From: Melioribacteraceae bacterium | GTDB taxonomy: Bacteria; Bacteroidota; Ignavibacteria; Ignavibacteriales; Melioribacteraceae | Reading direction: 5' to 3' | DNA: 64,000 nt | Assembly: GCA_021739765.1 (NCBI GenBank) | Contig: JAIPBD010000004.1 | Location: forward strand, 1-64,000 | In this document: piece after piece, positions 45,025-54,949 of the stretch | Layout of the letters: the number at the start of each line of letters is the position of its first letter | Position numbering within the stretch: position 1 is the first letter of the stretch | Program-made: the position numbers and the translations under genes | The notes under the pieces: generated by a model | The model's input: the letters and a program-made list of their open reading frames with translations, nothing else | What the model was told of the DNA's origin: nothing | The model's database searches: none

Positions 45025-45654
45025 ATGGAAAAAAGTTTACTCATCGGTGTTACAGGTGGAATTGGAAGTGGGAAATCAACTTTTTGTAATATTGCACAAA
45101 AAGCCGGCTATCCAATTTTATTCGCGGATGATATCTCCAAAAAATTTCTCGGCACAGATCCCGTTGTAAAATCAAAATTAATTAAAAGATTAGGTACACA
45201 ATCCTATTCTAATGGCAAGCCAAATAAAGATTTTATCGCCGATAAAATCTTCAGCAGTCCCGAAATCTTAAAATTTGTTAACTCGGTTCTACATCCTCCC
45301 ACAATCGACTATATTGTAAATGAATCAAATTTGCTTCTTCAATCCAATCTGCTTGTTTTTGTTGAATCCGCAATCCTTTTCGAAGCAAAAATGGATGATA
45401 TATTTGATTTAATTGTACTTGTTAAATCGGAAACTGACTTACAAATAAATAGAGTAAAAAAACGCAATAATCTTACTGAAGAAAAAATACATTTAATACT
45501 CAATTCACAGCTTCCGGATGAAAATAAAGAATCAAAATGTGATTTTGTTATTAATAATATTAAAGGAATTGATGATTTAGAAGAGAAGTCGAAATTCGTT
45601 TTGGGATTAATCGAGAATCTGACCCGCATCGAAATGGACGCGGATCAGCTGTAA
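45025..45654 (+). CDS. coaE: Dephospho-CoA kinase
   Basis: 209 residues. P-loop GGIGSGKST (residues 11-19), followed by ADDISKKFL, the substrate-binding HPPTIDYI segment and FVESAILFEAKMD, which fit the CoaE fold. It catalyses the last step of coenzyme A synthesis, phosphorylating the 3'-hydroxyl of dephospho-CoA. It is preceded by a good promoter and followed by proline dehydrogenase after about 70 bases. Confidence 0.93.
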   Translation: MEKSLLIGVTGGIGSGKSTFCNIAQKAGYPILFADDISKKFLGTDPVVKSKLIKRLGTQSYSNGKPNKDFIADKIFSSPEILKFVNSVLHPPTIDYIVNESNLLLQSNLLVFVESAILFEAKMDDIFDLIVLVKSETDLQINRVKKRNNLTEEKIHLILNSQLPDENKESKCDFVINNIKGIDDLEEKSKFVLGLIENLTRIEMDADQL

Positions 45655-45722
45655 CAAGTTTATATTGAATATTTTTAATTCAAGTCAATTTATTAATCTT
45701 TTTGCAAAATTTGAGGTGGAAG

Positions 45723-46622
45723 TTGAATATTGTAAAAACCGGTATCGTAAAATTTGTAAAAATTCTGCCAAAAAATTTGGTGTTTGTCTTTGCTAAAAAA
45801 TATATAGCAGGCACAAAATTGCAAGATGCTGTCGAGGTTGTAAAAGAGTTAAACAGTATTGGAATTATGGCAACAATGGATGTTCTCGGCGAAGCGATTT
45901 CCAATAAAAAGGAGGCGGAAGATGCTAAAAACGAATGCCTCGAAGTACTTGAGAATATTAAAACGCACAAACTGGATTCGAATTTATCGATCAAACCGAC
46001 ACAACTTGGGTTGGCAATTGATGAGGATTTCTGCTATTTCCAATTAAAAGAAATTGTGGAAAAAGCAAAATCTTACAATAATTTCGTAAGAATCGACATG
46101 GAAGATTCTTCGCTCACTGACAAAACTATTAAGCTTTTTGATAGAATAAATAAAGATTTTGATAATGTTGGAATTGTGCTTCAAGCATATCTTAAACGAA
46201 CAGCCGATGACGTTGACAAACTAAATCCACAAAATACGGACTATCGTTTATGCAAAGGAATTTATGTTGAACCGGAAAAGATCGCTTATAAGGATCGAAA
46301 AAAAGTACAAGACAATTTTATTGAGTTGATGTCTAAAATTATCTCAAACGGAAATTATGTGGGAATCGCTACACACGATGAGGTATTGGTTGATGCAGCT
46401 TATAAGTATGTAACTGAAAATAAAATTGATAAAGATAAATTTGAATTTCAAATGTTATACGGAGTGAGAGAGGAGTTAAGAAATAAAATTAGTGCTGATG
46501 GTTACAGATTAAGAGTTTATGTTCCGTTCGGTGAGCATTGGTATCATTATTCCGTCCGACGATTACAAGAAAATCCTACGCTTGCCTGGTACATTACAAA
46601 AAGTCTTTTCACAAAAAAATAA
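45723..46622 (+). CDS. Proline dehydrogenase
   Basis: 299 residues if started at TTG 45723, just after GAGGTGG; in-frame TTG 45702 upstream would include the ribosome site in the protein. It is a TIM-barrel FAD enzyme of the short monofunctional type: NLSIKPTQLGLAID, FVRIDMEDSSLTDKT, LQAYLKRTADDVD, YRLCKGIYVEP, IATHDEVLV, FEFQMLYGVREELR and the C-terminal YVPFGEHWYHYSVRRLQENP are all typical. It oxidises proline to pyrroline-5-carboxylate and passes electrons to quinone. tsaD begins immediately after its stop. Confidence 0.93.
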   Translation: MNIVKTGIVKFVKILPKNLVFVFAKKYIAGTKLQDAVEVVKELNSIGIMATMDVLGEAISNKKEAEDAKNECLEVLENIKTHKLDSNLSIKPTQLGLAIDEDFCYFQLKEIVEKAKSYNNFVRIDMEDSSLTDKTIKLFDRINKDFDNVGIVLQAYLKRTADDVDKLNPQNTDYRLCKGIYVEPEKIAYKDRKKVQDNFIELMSKIISNGNYVGIATHDEVLVDAAYKYVTENKIDKDKFEFQMLYGVREELRNKISADGYRLRVYVPFGEHWYHYSVRRLQENPTLAWYITKSLFTKK

Positions 46623-47654
46623 ATGATTACACTTGGTATAGAAACTTCATGCGATGAGACATCAATAGCAATTTTGCAAGATGGGGTTTTAAAGGCCAAT
46701 ATCATTTCATCTCAGGAATTTCATAAGGATTACGGTGGGGTTGTTCCTGAATTATCAAGTCGTGCGCATCTGCAGCTTGTGCTTCCGTTATTGAGAAAAG
46801 CGTTGAGTCAATCTGAAATAGAATTAAAAGAGATCGATTTAATTGCCGCAACTGCCGGTCCCGGATTAATTGGACCATTGCTTGTCGGACTATCATTCGG
46901 CAAAAGTTTAGCGTATTCACTTAAAAAAGATTTTATCGCGGTTAATCACATCGAGGGCCATATCTATTCCGGTTTTTTGATGAACGAAAAACCTAATTTC
47001 CCGTATCTCTGCCTTGTTGTTTCCGGTGGACATACTCTCGCATTATTGGTAGAAAGTGAATCTGAAATTATTAAATTGGGCGGAACAATAGACGACGCGA
47101 TCGGAGAAGCGTTTGATAAAGTCGCGAAATTGCTGGGACTTGGTTATCCCGGCGGACCTTTAATTCAGAAATTTTCGGAAGAGGGCGATCCGAAATTCAC
47201 CGCCTTCCCAATTGCACAGTTGGATAACCGTTACGATTTTTCATTTAGTGGAATTAAAACCTCCGTTCTGAGGTTTATTGAGAACAATTATAAATCATCC
47301 GAAATAATGAATTTAGCCGAAAAAGAAAATGTAGCCGCTGCATTTCAAAAAGCAGCCATCGAACCATTGCTGCGAACGATAAGAAACGCAACCGAAGAAT
47401 TTGACGTAAAATCCGTTTGTATTGTCGGTGGTGTGGCTGCAAACAAAAAATTGAGAGAAGAAGTTGAGATGTTAGGGGAACAACGTTCGCTTAAGGTTGT
47501 AATTCCAAAAATGGAATTTTGTGGAGATAACGCTGCAATGATTGCCCTTCGCGGCCAAATGCTTTATAAAAACGGAGTGCGGCATGATCTTAACGAAAAC
47601 GCATTTCCGAGAAATCCAATTAACTTATTCCGACAAAGACCAGGTCTGGTTTAA
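46623..47654 (+). CDS. tsaD: tRNA N6-threonylcarbamoyladenosine transferase TsaD
   Basis: 343 residues. ASKHA fold with LGIETSCDETSIAIL at the N-terminus, metal-binding NHIEGHIYSG (His109 and His113), SGGHTLALLV, GEAFDKVAKLLGLGYPGGP and VGGVAANKKLR. It transfers threonylcarbamoyl to A37 of ANN-decoding tRNAs with TsaB and TsaE, which are not in the window. The TAA shares its last base with the next ATG. Confidence 0.97.
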   Translation: MITLGIETSCDETSIAILQDGVLKANIISSQEFHKDYGGVVPELSSRAHLQLVLPLLRKALSQSEIELKEIDLIAATAGPGLIGPLLVGLSFGKSLAYSLKKDFIAVNHIEGHIYSGFLMNEKPNFPYLCLVVSGGHTLALLVESESEIIKLGGTIDDAIGEAFDKVAKLLGLGYPGGPLIQKFSEEGDPKFTAFPIAQLDNRYDFSFSGIKTSVLRFIENNYKSSEIMNLAEKENVAAAFQKAAIEPLLRTIRNATEEFDVKSVCIVGGVAANKKLREEVEMLGEQRSLKVVIPKMEFCGDNAAMIALRGQMLYKNGVRHDLNENAFPRNPINLFRQRPGLV

Positions 47655-48688
47655 TGGAAACAGAAAAAAAAGCACTTTTTAGCCAGAATGAGATGCACGC
47701 GATAGCCGGATTTTTTGGCTTCGCTCTCGGAGTAATGCTTTTCACCTTTTTTACGGCGAATTATTATTCAATGAATGAGCCTGTCACTTTCAAAATAAAG
47801 AAAGGGGAGTCATTTAATGAAGTCGTCTACAATTTATCTGAAGAAAAAATCATATCAAGTGAATTCAATCTAAAGTTCGCCGCGTTCGTATCCGGTTCCG
47901 CTAATAATGTAAAAGCGGGAATCTATAAAATCCCAAATGGATTGACTTATTTCGAACTTCTTGAGGTTCTGCTTAAAGGCGTTCCGGCTGAGCAAAAATT
48001 AATCACCATTCCGGAAGGAATTTGGCAGCATGAACTCGCCGGTTTGCTGAGAAGGGAGATGGGAATTGATTCGGCAAAATTTATGGAATTAAGTGAAGAC
48101 CCCGAGTTTATTAAATCGTTAAATATTGATACGGACAATCTTGAAGGTTATCTGCTACCCGAAACATATTATTTTCACCTCGATTGGGATGAAAAGGATA
48201 TGATCAGGAAATTGGCCGGTGCAATGAATGAGATTTTTGATACTTCGGTGAAATCAAAAATTAATAAACTAGGCCTTACAAAACATTCGCTGCTAACTAT
48301 GGCTTCAATTATTGATGGAGAATCGAATAAAGTTTCCGAGTTTAGGCGAATTTCAGGAGTTTATTATAATCGATTAAATCGAGGTATGCTTTTACAAGCT
48401 GATCCAACCGTTCAATATCTTATCAGGCATAAGAAAAGAAATAACAGAGTGCTTTTTAAAGATTTGGAAATTGATTCACGATATAACACTTATATTTATA
48501 AAGGGCTTCCACCCGGTCCGATTAATAATCCCGGGAAGGATGCGATTCTCGCTGCTTTATATCCGGAGAAACATGAGCTTTTCTATTTTGTTTATGACGG
48601 AAACGGCGGACATGAATTCTCAAAATATTATTCCGAACATATTAAAAATGTTGAAAAGTATCGCAGGTGGTTGAGATCTCAAAAATAA
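47654..48688 (+). CDS. mltG: Endolytic murein transglycosylase MltG
   Basis: 344 residues. One N-terminal membrane helix (about 14-35), a LysM-like subdomain (about 45-120, TFKIKKGESFNEVVYNLSEE) and the YceG catalytic domain with MASIIDGESNK (probable catalytic Glu223), GVYYNRLNRGMLLQADPTVQ and NTYIYKGLPPGPINNPG. It cleaves nascent peptidoglycan strands in the periplasm and sets glycan chain length. Confidence 0.95.
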   Translation: METEKKALFSQNEMHAIAGFFGFALGVMLFTFFTANYYSMNEPVTFKIKKGESFNEVVYNLSEEKIISSEFNLKFAAFVSGSANNVKAGIYKIPNGLTYFELLEVLLKGVPAEQKLITIPEGIWQHELAGLLRREMGIDSAKFMELSEDPEFIKSLNIDTDNLEGYLLPETYYFHLDWDEKDMIRKLAGAMNEIFDTSVKSKINKLGLTKHSLLTMASIIDGESNKVSEFRRISGVYYNRLNRGMLLQADPTVQYLIRHKKRNNRVLFKDLEIDSRYNTYIYKGLPPGPINNPGKDAILAALYPEKHELFYFVYDGNGGHEFSKYYSEHIKNVEKYRRWLRSQK

Positions 48689-50346
48689 TAACTAATATTA
48701 TTGTCGCACTACTCTTGTTTAGTTGTGCTAATCCATTACCTCCCTCCGGCGGTGAAGTCGATAAAATTCCCCCGGAAATCATTTCATTTTATCCCCAGAA
48801 TGAAACAACGAATTATTCCGAAAATAATCTGGAAATCGAATTTTCTGAATATGTCGAAAAGAGGACTGCTCAAGACGCAATATTTATATCTCCATTAATA
48901 GAAGGTGAATTAGATTATGATTGGTCAGGTCGTACGTTAACGGTAGAATTTATTGACTCGTTAAAACAGAATACTACTTATACGATCTCTGTCGGTACCG
49001 AAGTTCGTGATATTAATGGTCGCAACAAGATGGTTTCGCCATTTGTATTTACATTTTCGACCGGTGAGCAAATTGATAAATCGAAAATTGAAGGTATGGT
49101 TTACGATAAAGAGCCGAGTGGAGTATTTATTTACGCATACAAAGTTGAAGACGATACTTTGAACATGTTAAATAAAAAACCGGATTATGTTACTCAAGCC
49201 GGAGAGGACGGAAAATATGTGCTATCCGGATTAGCGGTTTCGGATTACCACCTCGCCGCGGTAAAAGATTTGTTGAGCGATTTGGCAATCGATCTGGTTT
49301 CCGATAAATATGGTCTTCCCTCTAAAGAAGTGAGCATTACTTCAAAGGATACAATAATCAGTAATATTAATTTTAGATTGACTTTCCTAGATACGGTTGA
49401 ACCGAGTATCAATAAAATAACCATGACCGATCAACACAGAATATTGTTAGAATTCTCCGAAAGGATTGATTCGACTAAACTATCTAAAGAAAATTTCTTC
49501 ATTTTTGACAGTACTCTTACTAAAGAGTATAATGTAGAATTTTACTCAAAGAGAGGTTTGCCTTTCCTTCAAAGTGTAATAAGTATCGCGGACTCAATTC
49601 CTGACACGAACCAGGTGTTTCTCGGTGTTAAAAATTTAACAGATATTTTTGGAAATATAAATCGATCATCAATGACCGAATTTTCAGTCTCCACTAAACC
49701 GGACAGTGTAAAACCTTCCTTATCCAAAAAAGAAGGGGACTTTGGCGAAAACAAATTAAGTCTTGAGAATCCATTTATTGACCTGAAGTTTAGTGAATCG
49801 ATAATCACAGACGGTATAAAGAATAAAATTAGATTTTTTGACGCCGATAAAATTTCCATTCCAATTGCAATTGAAATTTTTGATAATGCGGCTGCTCGAG
49901 TTAAACCTTCCATTAAACTAAAACAAAAAGCTTCCTATAATTTGCAAATCGATTTTGAAAAGCTGAGAGACGCGGCGGGGAATAGTGGTGATTCTTCGCA
50001 GACATTTAGCTTTTCGGTCATAAGTAATTTGGATTATTCCGGGATATTCGGTTCTGTGCGTGATGTGGAAAGTGTGGATAAAACGAAAATAATTCTGGAA
50101 TCAATTACGAAAGGGAAACAAATATCCTATTCCGTTGAACCGGCATCGGATGGACAATTTAGTTTTAATCCCATAAAACCCGGAAAATATATCATTTGGT
50201 CTTTTATGGATTTGGATGAAAATGGTGAGTACTCGTTTGGCTCAATCGAACCTTACAAAATTGCAGAACCGTTTACATACTATTCTGATACTCTGGAGGC
50301 TAAAGCACGCTGGCCTTTAATCGATGTTTTTTTGGAATATAAGTAG
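48667..50346 (+). CDS. Ig-like domain lipoprotein
   Basis: 559 residues from GTG 48667, overlapping mltG by 22 bases. The lipoprotein signal is LLLFSCANPLPPSGGEVDKI. This is followed by a SbsA/Big_5-like Ig domain (about 30-130, with IPPEIISFYP, DYDWSGRTLTVEF and TYTISVGTEVRDINGR). Further beta-sandwich repeats follow, and a C-terminal carboxypeptidase-regulatory-like module (FNPIKPGKYIIWSFMDLDEN). This lipoprotein type is widespread in Bacteroidota without known function. Outer-membrane or periplasmic anchoring is expected. Its stop abuts the stop of the convergent hutI gene. Confidence 0.85.
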   Translation: MVEISKIITNIIVALLLFSCANPLPPSGGEVDKIPPEIISFYPQNETTNYSENNLEIEFSEYVEKRTAQDAIFISPLIEGELDYDWSGRTLTVEFIDSLKQNTTYTISVGTEVRDINGRNKMVSPFVFTFSTGEQIDKSKIEGMVYDKEPSGVFIYAYKVEDDTLNMLNKKPDYVTQAGEDGKYVLSGLAVSDYHLAAVKDLLSDLAIDLVSDKYGLPSKEVSITSKDTIISNINFRLTFLDTVEPSINKITMTDQHRILLEFSERIDSTKLSKENFFIFDSTLTKEYNVEFYSKRGLPFLQSVISIADSIPDTNQVFLGVKNLTDIFGNINRSSMTEFSVSTKPDSVKPSLSKKEGDFGENKLSLENPFIDLKFSESIITDGIKNKIRFFDADKISIPIAIEIFDNAAARVKPSIKLKQKASYNLQIDFEKLRDAAGNSGDSSQTFSFSVISNLDYSGIFGSVRDVESVDKTKIILESITKGKQISYSVEPASDGQFSFNPIKPGKYIIWSFMDLDENGEYSFGSIEPYKIAEPFTYYSDTLEAKARWPLIDVFLEYK

Positions 50347-51594
50347 TTACTCACTCTTTTGATAAATTATATTCCCATTTTTAATTGTCATATAATTTTT
50401 ATTCTCTCCGACAAAATAAACCAGATCCGAAAACTCAGTTGTATCTAGAACCATCAGATCAGCGCTTTTACCGATTTCGAGGCTGCCGACCTCATTTTCT
50501 AAACCCAAAGCCTTAGCCGCGTTAATTGTTACAGCCGAAATCGCTTCTTCAACACTCATCCCCATACTTATGCACGCCATCGATATAATTAGATGTAGAT
50601 TGGAAATGTGAGATGATCCCGGATTATAGTCAGTTGCCAAGGCAACAATCGCGTCATTTTCAATTAATTTTCTCGCCGGTGCGAAGCCATAATTGAGGAA
50701 AAAAGAAACTCCGGGAAGAAGGACAGAGACAGTTTCGGATTTTGAAAGTTTTTGAATATCGGTGTCAGCCAAAACTTCAAGATGATCAACGCTGGTTGCG
50801 TTATGTTTGAGCGCGGTCTCTAATCCGCCGATATTATTAAATTGTTCGGTATGTAGCTTTAACGGGAGTCCAAGTTCTGTGGCCACGGTGAATATTTGGT
50901 CAATCTCGTTTGAATTAAAAGCGGTTTTTTCACAAAATCCGTCGCAAAATTTTGCCAGTTTATTTTGTGCTACATACGGAAGAATTTGTTCGGTAAGTAA
51001 CTTTATATACCCATTTTTTTCATGCTGATACTCCGGAGGGAATGTATGAGCACCGAGGAATGTGGGAATAATTGTGATCGCTGACCATTGTTTGATTTGG
51101 TCAAGTGCTTTTAGAATTTTAATTTCGTCAAAATAACTTAATCCATAACCGCTCTTTATTTCGAGAGTTGTAACCCCTTGTTGAATAAATCGTTGAATCC
51201 TTGGTTTCATTAACTCTACAAGATCTTCCAAACTGGATTGCCGAACTGACCTTACTGTAGAATTAATTCCGCCCCCTTTTTCGGCGATCTCTTCATAGGA
51301 AACACCCGCCAACCTCTCCCGAAATTCTCCGGATCTGGAACCGGCAAACGCGGTGTGTGTATGGCAGTCGATCAATCCCGGCAGAATTACTTTATCCTTG
51401 AGATCGATAATTTGGTCGAATTTTTTACGGCCAAGCGAATTGTTTGGAATAAGATCAAGGATTTTTCCGTCTTCGATCAGAAGCGAGTGATTTTCAAGTA
51501 GAGAAATAGCATTCATCGAAATTCCTCTTTTGAAATTTAATCCATTAGTTTCTACGGTAATTATTTGTGAAGGATTCTTGAATAAGGTTATCAT
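50347..51594 (-). CDS. hutI: Imidazolonepropionase
   Basis: 415 residues, the only confident minus-strand gene. Amidohydrolase fold with LPGLIDCHTHTAFAGSRSGE near residues 70-90, a TLEIKSGYGLS segment, zinc-site His in GAHTFP and KLHTEQFNNIGG, and ALATDYNPGSSHISNLHL near the end. It hydrolyses imidazolonepropionate to formiminoglutamate in histidine degradation. No other hut gene is in the window. It is convergent with the lipoprotein gene and divergent from glgA. Confidence 0.96.
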   Translation of the reverse strand: MITLFKNPSQIITVETNGLNFKRGISMNAISLLENHSLLIEDGKILDLIPNNSLGRKKFDQIIDLKDKVILPGLIDCHTHTAFAGSRSGEFRERLAGVSYEEIAEKGGGINSTVRSVRQSSLEDLVELMKPRIQRFIQQGVTTLEIKSGYGLSYFDEIKILKALDQIKQWSAITIIPTFLGAHTFPPEYQHEKNGYIKLLTEQILPYVAQNKLAKFCDGFCEKTAFNSNEIDQIFTVATELGLPLKLHTEQFNNIGGLETALKHNATSVDHLEVLADTDIQKLSKSETVSVLLPGVSFFLNYGFAPARKLIENDAIVALATDYNPGSSHISNLHLIISMACISMGMSVEEAISAVTINAAKALGLENEVGSLEIGKSADLMVLDTTEFSDLVYFVGENKNYMTIKNGNIIYQKSE

Positions 51595-51657
51595 TTTCTA
51601 CTAGGTGAGTATAAGTTTAAGAAACTGTATGAATGCAAGCCTTTATAATCGAAAATT

Positions 51658-51689
51658 TTTGTCAATAAGTCAAGATTTTAGTATTTTTG
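51658..51689 (+). promoter_or_regulatory. Bacteroidota-type promoter upstream of glgA
   Basis: TTTG (51658-51661), 20 bases, then TATTTTTG (51682-51689) fit the -33/-7 consensus TTTG and TAnnTTTG. It lies in the 129-base divergent region between hutI and glgA, about 35 bases before the glgA start. Confidence 0.6.
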
Positions 51690-51723
51690 CTACTCAAATA
51701 TCAACCAACAACAGAAAACCCAG

Positions 51724-53214
51724 ATGCCACCCAAAAAATTAAAAATCTTATATGTTACGTCCGAAGTTGTACCATTCGTAAAAACCGGTGGATTAGCGGA
51801 TGTTTCATCTGCTTTGCCTCAGAAGTTACAGGAACAAGGTCACCAGGTTAGAATAGTGGTGCCGAAATATGGGGCGATCGACGAAAGGAAATACAAAATT
51901 CATGAAGTTGTTCGTTTAAAAGATCTTGATGTTAAGATTGGTGAAAAAGATGTCGTGTTTTCTTTAAGGTCATCATTTCTGATCGGACCAAAAGTTCGAG
52001 TGCAAATTTATTTTCTTGACAACCACGAATATTATGGCAGCCGTCACAGCCTTTACGCCGATCCTCTAACCGGAAATGATTTTCCCGATAACGACGAAAG
52101 ATTTATACTGCTCGCCAGATCTGTATTTGAACTGATTCTTAAACTGGGGTGGGTGCCAGATGTAATTCATTGCAATGATTGGCAATGCGGACTGATTCCC
52201 GCTTATCTAAAAACGATGTTCAAAGATCACGAGATGTTCCAAAACATTAAAACTTTATTTACAATTCATAACCTTTCATACCAAGGTGTATTTCCGAAAG
52301 CAACATTTAAAAAGACCGGGCTGCCCGAAGAGTTGAATACCGCAAACGGAATGATTCATAACGGTAAAGTAAATTTTATGAAAGCCGGATTAAACTATTC
52401 TGATACCATTAATACAGTTAGTGAGACCTATGCCGAAGAAATTTGTAATGATGAAGAACTTAGCTCCGGGATGCATAAAATATTAAAAAGAAGAAAAGAT
52501 GATGTATTCGGTATTGTAAATGGAATTGATGATCGAATCTGGAACCCTTCAACTGATAAGCTGATTGAAAAAAAATACTCACTTAAAAATCTAGATGATA
52601 AAAAACTTAATAAAAGAGCTCTTTCAGAAAAGTTTGGATTTGACTATAACCCGGATCGACCAACGATTGGAATTATATCACGTTTGTATGATCATAAAGG
52701 GTTCGATTTGCTTGAAAAAGCTTTTCCTGCACTCATGAAACTTGATCTGAATCTGATTTTATTAGGAACGGGTGATAAGAAGTATCATAAGTTTTTTGAA
52801 TCAGCAGTTATGGATTATTCCGATAAATTTTATTGCTACCTCGGATTTGACGACGAACTAGCGCATTTAATTGAAGCCGGTTCAGATATGTATTTGATGC
52901 CTTCAAAGTACGAACCTTGTGGGCTAAACCAGATGTACAGTTTGATGTATGGGACCGTTCCAATCGTCAGGGAAACCGGTGGATTAGCTGATACAGTTGA
53001 AAATTATGATCCTAAAGAAGATACGGGAAATGGGTTTTCATTTCAAAAGTATGATCCTAAGGAACTTGTAAAAACTGTGAAAGCAGCGCTGGATATTTAC
53101 ACTAACGATCCAAAGACCTGGACTAAAATCATGAAAAATGGAATGAAATCTAATTTTACATGGTTGAATAGCTCTAAATTATATGTTGATTTGTACAAAA
53201 AGGTAATTAGTTAA
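51724..53214 (+). CDS. glgA: Glycogen synthase (ADP-glucose type, GT5)
   Basis: 496 residues. The N-terminal ADP-glucose motif KTGGLADVSSALP (Lys20) is followed by HCNDWQCGLIPAYLK, FTIHNLSYQGVF and GIVNGIDDRIWNP. The C-terminal donor site is MPSKYEPCGLNQMYSLMYGT followed by ETGGLADTV. It elongates alpha-1,4-glucan. No other glycogen gene is nearby. The gmhB-like gene starts six bases after its stop. Confidence 0.96.
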   Translation: MPPKKLKILYVTSEVVPFVKTGGLADVSSALPQKLQEQGHQVRIVVPKYGAIDERKYKIHEVVRLKDLDVKIGEKDVVFSLRSSFLIGPKVRVQIYFLDNHEYYGSRHSLYADPLTGNDFPDNDERFILLARSVFELILKLGWVPDVIHCNDWQCGLIPAYLKTMFKDHEMFQNIKTLFTIHNLSYQGVFPKATFKKTGLPEELNTANGMIHNGKVNFMKAGLNYSDTINTVSETYAEEICNDEELSSGMHKILKRRKDDVFGIVNGIDDRIWNPSTDKLIEKKYSLKNLDDKKLNKRALSEKFGFDYNPDRPTIGIISRLYDHKGFDLLEKAFPALMKLDLNLILLGTGDKKYHKFFESAVMDYSDKFYCYLGFDDELAHLIEAGSDMYLMPSKYEPCGLNQMYSLMYGTVPIVRETGGLADTVENYDPKEDTGNGFSFQKYDPKELVKTVKAALDIYTNDPKTWTKIMKNGMKSNFTWLNSSKLYVDLYKKVIS

Positions 53215-53220
53215 TATTTA

Positions 53221-53805
53221 ATGCCATCCTATGCAGTATTTTTAGATCGAGACGGAACCTTGAATATTGATCCGGGTTATTTAGGTGACCCGGATAAAGT
53301 AAAGTTATACACCGGTGTTTCTGAAGGTCTTTCTAATCTTAAAAAGAATAGTTTTGATTTGATTGTGATTACAAATCAATCAGGAATTTCTCGCGGTTTG
53401 ATTACGTTGAAAGATGTAAACGCGGTGAATCTTAGAGTTAATGAAATTCTCTGGAATGAAGCAAAAGTTAAAATTGATAAATTTTACAGCTGTCCGTTTC
53501 ATCCTGATTTCAGTTCCGAAGAGGAAGTCAGTTGTAGAAAACCTTCTCCCCGGATGGTTCTTTCTGCGGCAAAAGAAAGAGATATTGATTTGACAAAATC
53601 ATATTTCATAGGTGATAAAGTAATTGATGTTGAATGTGGGAACAATGCCGGATTAAAAACGGTATTAGTTAGAAATTCTAAAAACGATGAGGAAATTAAT
53701 CTCTTGCGAAAACGTGGAATTTCAGCCAACTTTGTAGCTGAGAATTTTTTAAGCGCATGCGATTATATCTTAGCTGATTTTTCCGGAGGAATTGTTGAAA
53801 AATAG
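53221..53805 (+). CDS. gmhB: GmhB-like HAD-IIIA phosphatase (heptose bisphosphate phosphatase)
   Basis: 194 residues. HAD motif I FLDRDGTLN (Asp9, Asp11), motif II VITNQSGISRGLI, and motif III/IV KPSPRMVLSAAKERDIDL with YFIGDKVIDVECG. The zinc loop typical of GmhB is partly kept: CPFHPDF then SCRKP. One of the usual four ligands, the first Cys of CxCRKP, appears replaced by Val. D-glycero-D-manno-heptose 1,7-bisphosphate phosphatase is the best fit; a histidinol-phosphatase-type activity is possible. The 3' end overlaps the next gene. Confidence 0.85.
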   Translation: MPSYAVFLDRDGTLNIDPGYLGDPDKVKLYTGVSEGLSNLKKNSFDLIVITNQSGISRGLITLKDVNAVNLRVNEILWNEAKVKIDKFYSCPFHPDFSSEEEVSCRKPSPRMVLSAAKERDIDLTKSYFIGDKVIDVECGNNAGLKTVLVRNSKNDEEINLLRKRGISANFVAENFLSACDYILADFSGGIVEK

Positions 53806-54949
53806 ATTTTTATTGATATTAGGTTTTGCTCTGCTTTTTGTGACTGGATGTGAAGAAGATCCGAGCTCTATTGGGTCGACTCTTTTTAATAAAGAATTTG
53901 AAATTATTGAGGTTTCTTCCGATTCTTTGGCACAATCCGGCAGCTACTTTAAAGTTGACACGATATTATATGTTAGCTCGAGAAGAATGTTGTTAGGTGA
54001 TGCGGGGGATGTTGAATCATCAATAGTGATGAAATACTTTGTAAGTTATCCTGACTCATTACAAGATAAACTCGAGAATGACCAAATTACTTTTACCGGC
54101 GCGAAAGCTCGTTTCACCAAGAATTACTTGTATGGTGACTCGAATGCGGTTTTAGGCTTTTCTGTACATGAATTGAAGAATAATTGGACTACAACAGGAT
54201 TTAACAAAGATTCTCTAAGCTTTCTTGAATACGACCAATCGATTGATATCGCGTTTAATAAAACAGAAACCGATTCTACGCTTGAATTCAATTTAGATGT
54301 TGACGTGGTAAATAGTTGGATTGATAAAGTTGCTTTTGACGGGGTCAAAGATAACAATGGAATTATTCTTAAACCCCAAGGTGTTAGCAAAATTGTTGGT
54401 TTCCCGACGATAAATTCATCCGGTGTGGTTTCGAATATTGAGTTGTATTACACGGATAATTCGGGACGGAGCGATACTCTTTTTCTAGGTCAATTTATTG
54501 ATGTTCACGATGTTGAAGGCACTCTTCCTTCTGATGCGAATAATAATTATTATCTCCAATCGGGTTTACCTGTTTATATGAGTTATCATTTTGACTTATC
54601 CTTTTTACCTTCGAACGCGGTATTAAATACTGCCGAATTGCAAATTAATATGGATTCACTAAATACAACATTTGGAAGTGTAGCATCCGATACTTTGTAT
54701 CTGTATATGTTGGAAGATAGTACTTCAAACACTATTCAGGAAACTTATAGGGGAGCGATTCTTACGAGAACCGGAAATACTTATTCCGGCGATATCGTTT
54801 CTTTTATTCATAATTGGAATCAAAACATTGAGAATCAAGGATTTCGGATCGAACTATCCGACCAATCACGAACCGTGAATAAAGTTGCGATTTATAATAG
54901 CAACCATGCTTTAAGACCAAAAATATTATTTACTTATACCAGGAATTAG
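53792..54949 (+). CDS. Lipoprotein of unknown function with beta-rich repeats
   Basis: 385 residues from TTG 53792 or TTG 53795, both just after GGAGGA, overlapping the phosphatase gene. The lipoprotein signal LLFVTGCEEDPSSIG is followed by a beta-rich body with paired ARFTKNYLYG- and AELQINMD-like strands near Tyr/Ser/Thr-rich loops. It ends with NKVAIYNSNHALRPKILFTYT. This resembles DNRLRE-type surface modules. I do not recognise a function. The outer-membrane barrel gene begins directly after the stop, so the two products may work together. Confidence 0.75.
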   Translation: MLKNRFLLILGFALLFVTGCEEDPSSIGSTLFNKEFEIIEVSSDSLAQSGSYFKVDTILYVSSRRMLLGDAGDVESSIVMKYFVSYPDSLQDKLENDQITFTGAKARFTKNYLYGDSNAVLGFSVHELKNNWTTTGFNKDSLSFLEYDQSIDIAFNKTETDSTLEFNLDVDVVNSWIDKVAFDGVKDNNGIILKPQGVSKIVGFPTINSSGVVSNIELYYTDNSGRSDTLFLGQFIDVHDVEGTLPSDANNNYYLQSGLPVYMSYHFDLSFLPSNAVLNTAELQINMDSLNTTFGSVASDTLYLYMLEDSTSNTIQETYRGAILTRTGNTYSGDIVSFIHNWNQNIENQGFRIELSDQSRTVNKVAIYNSNHALRPKILFTYTRN

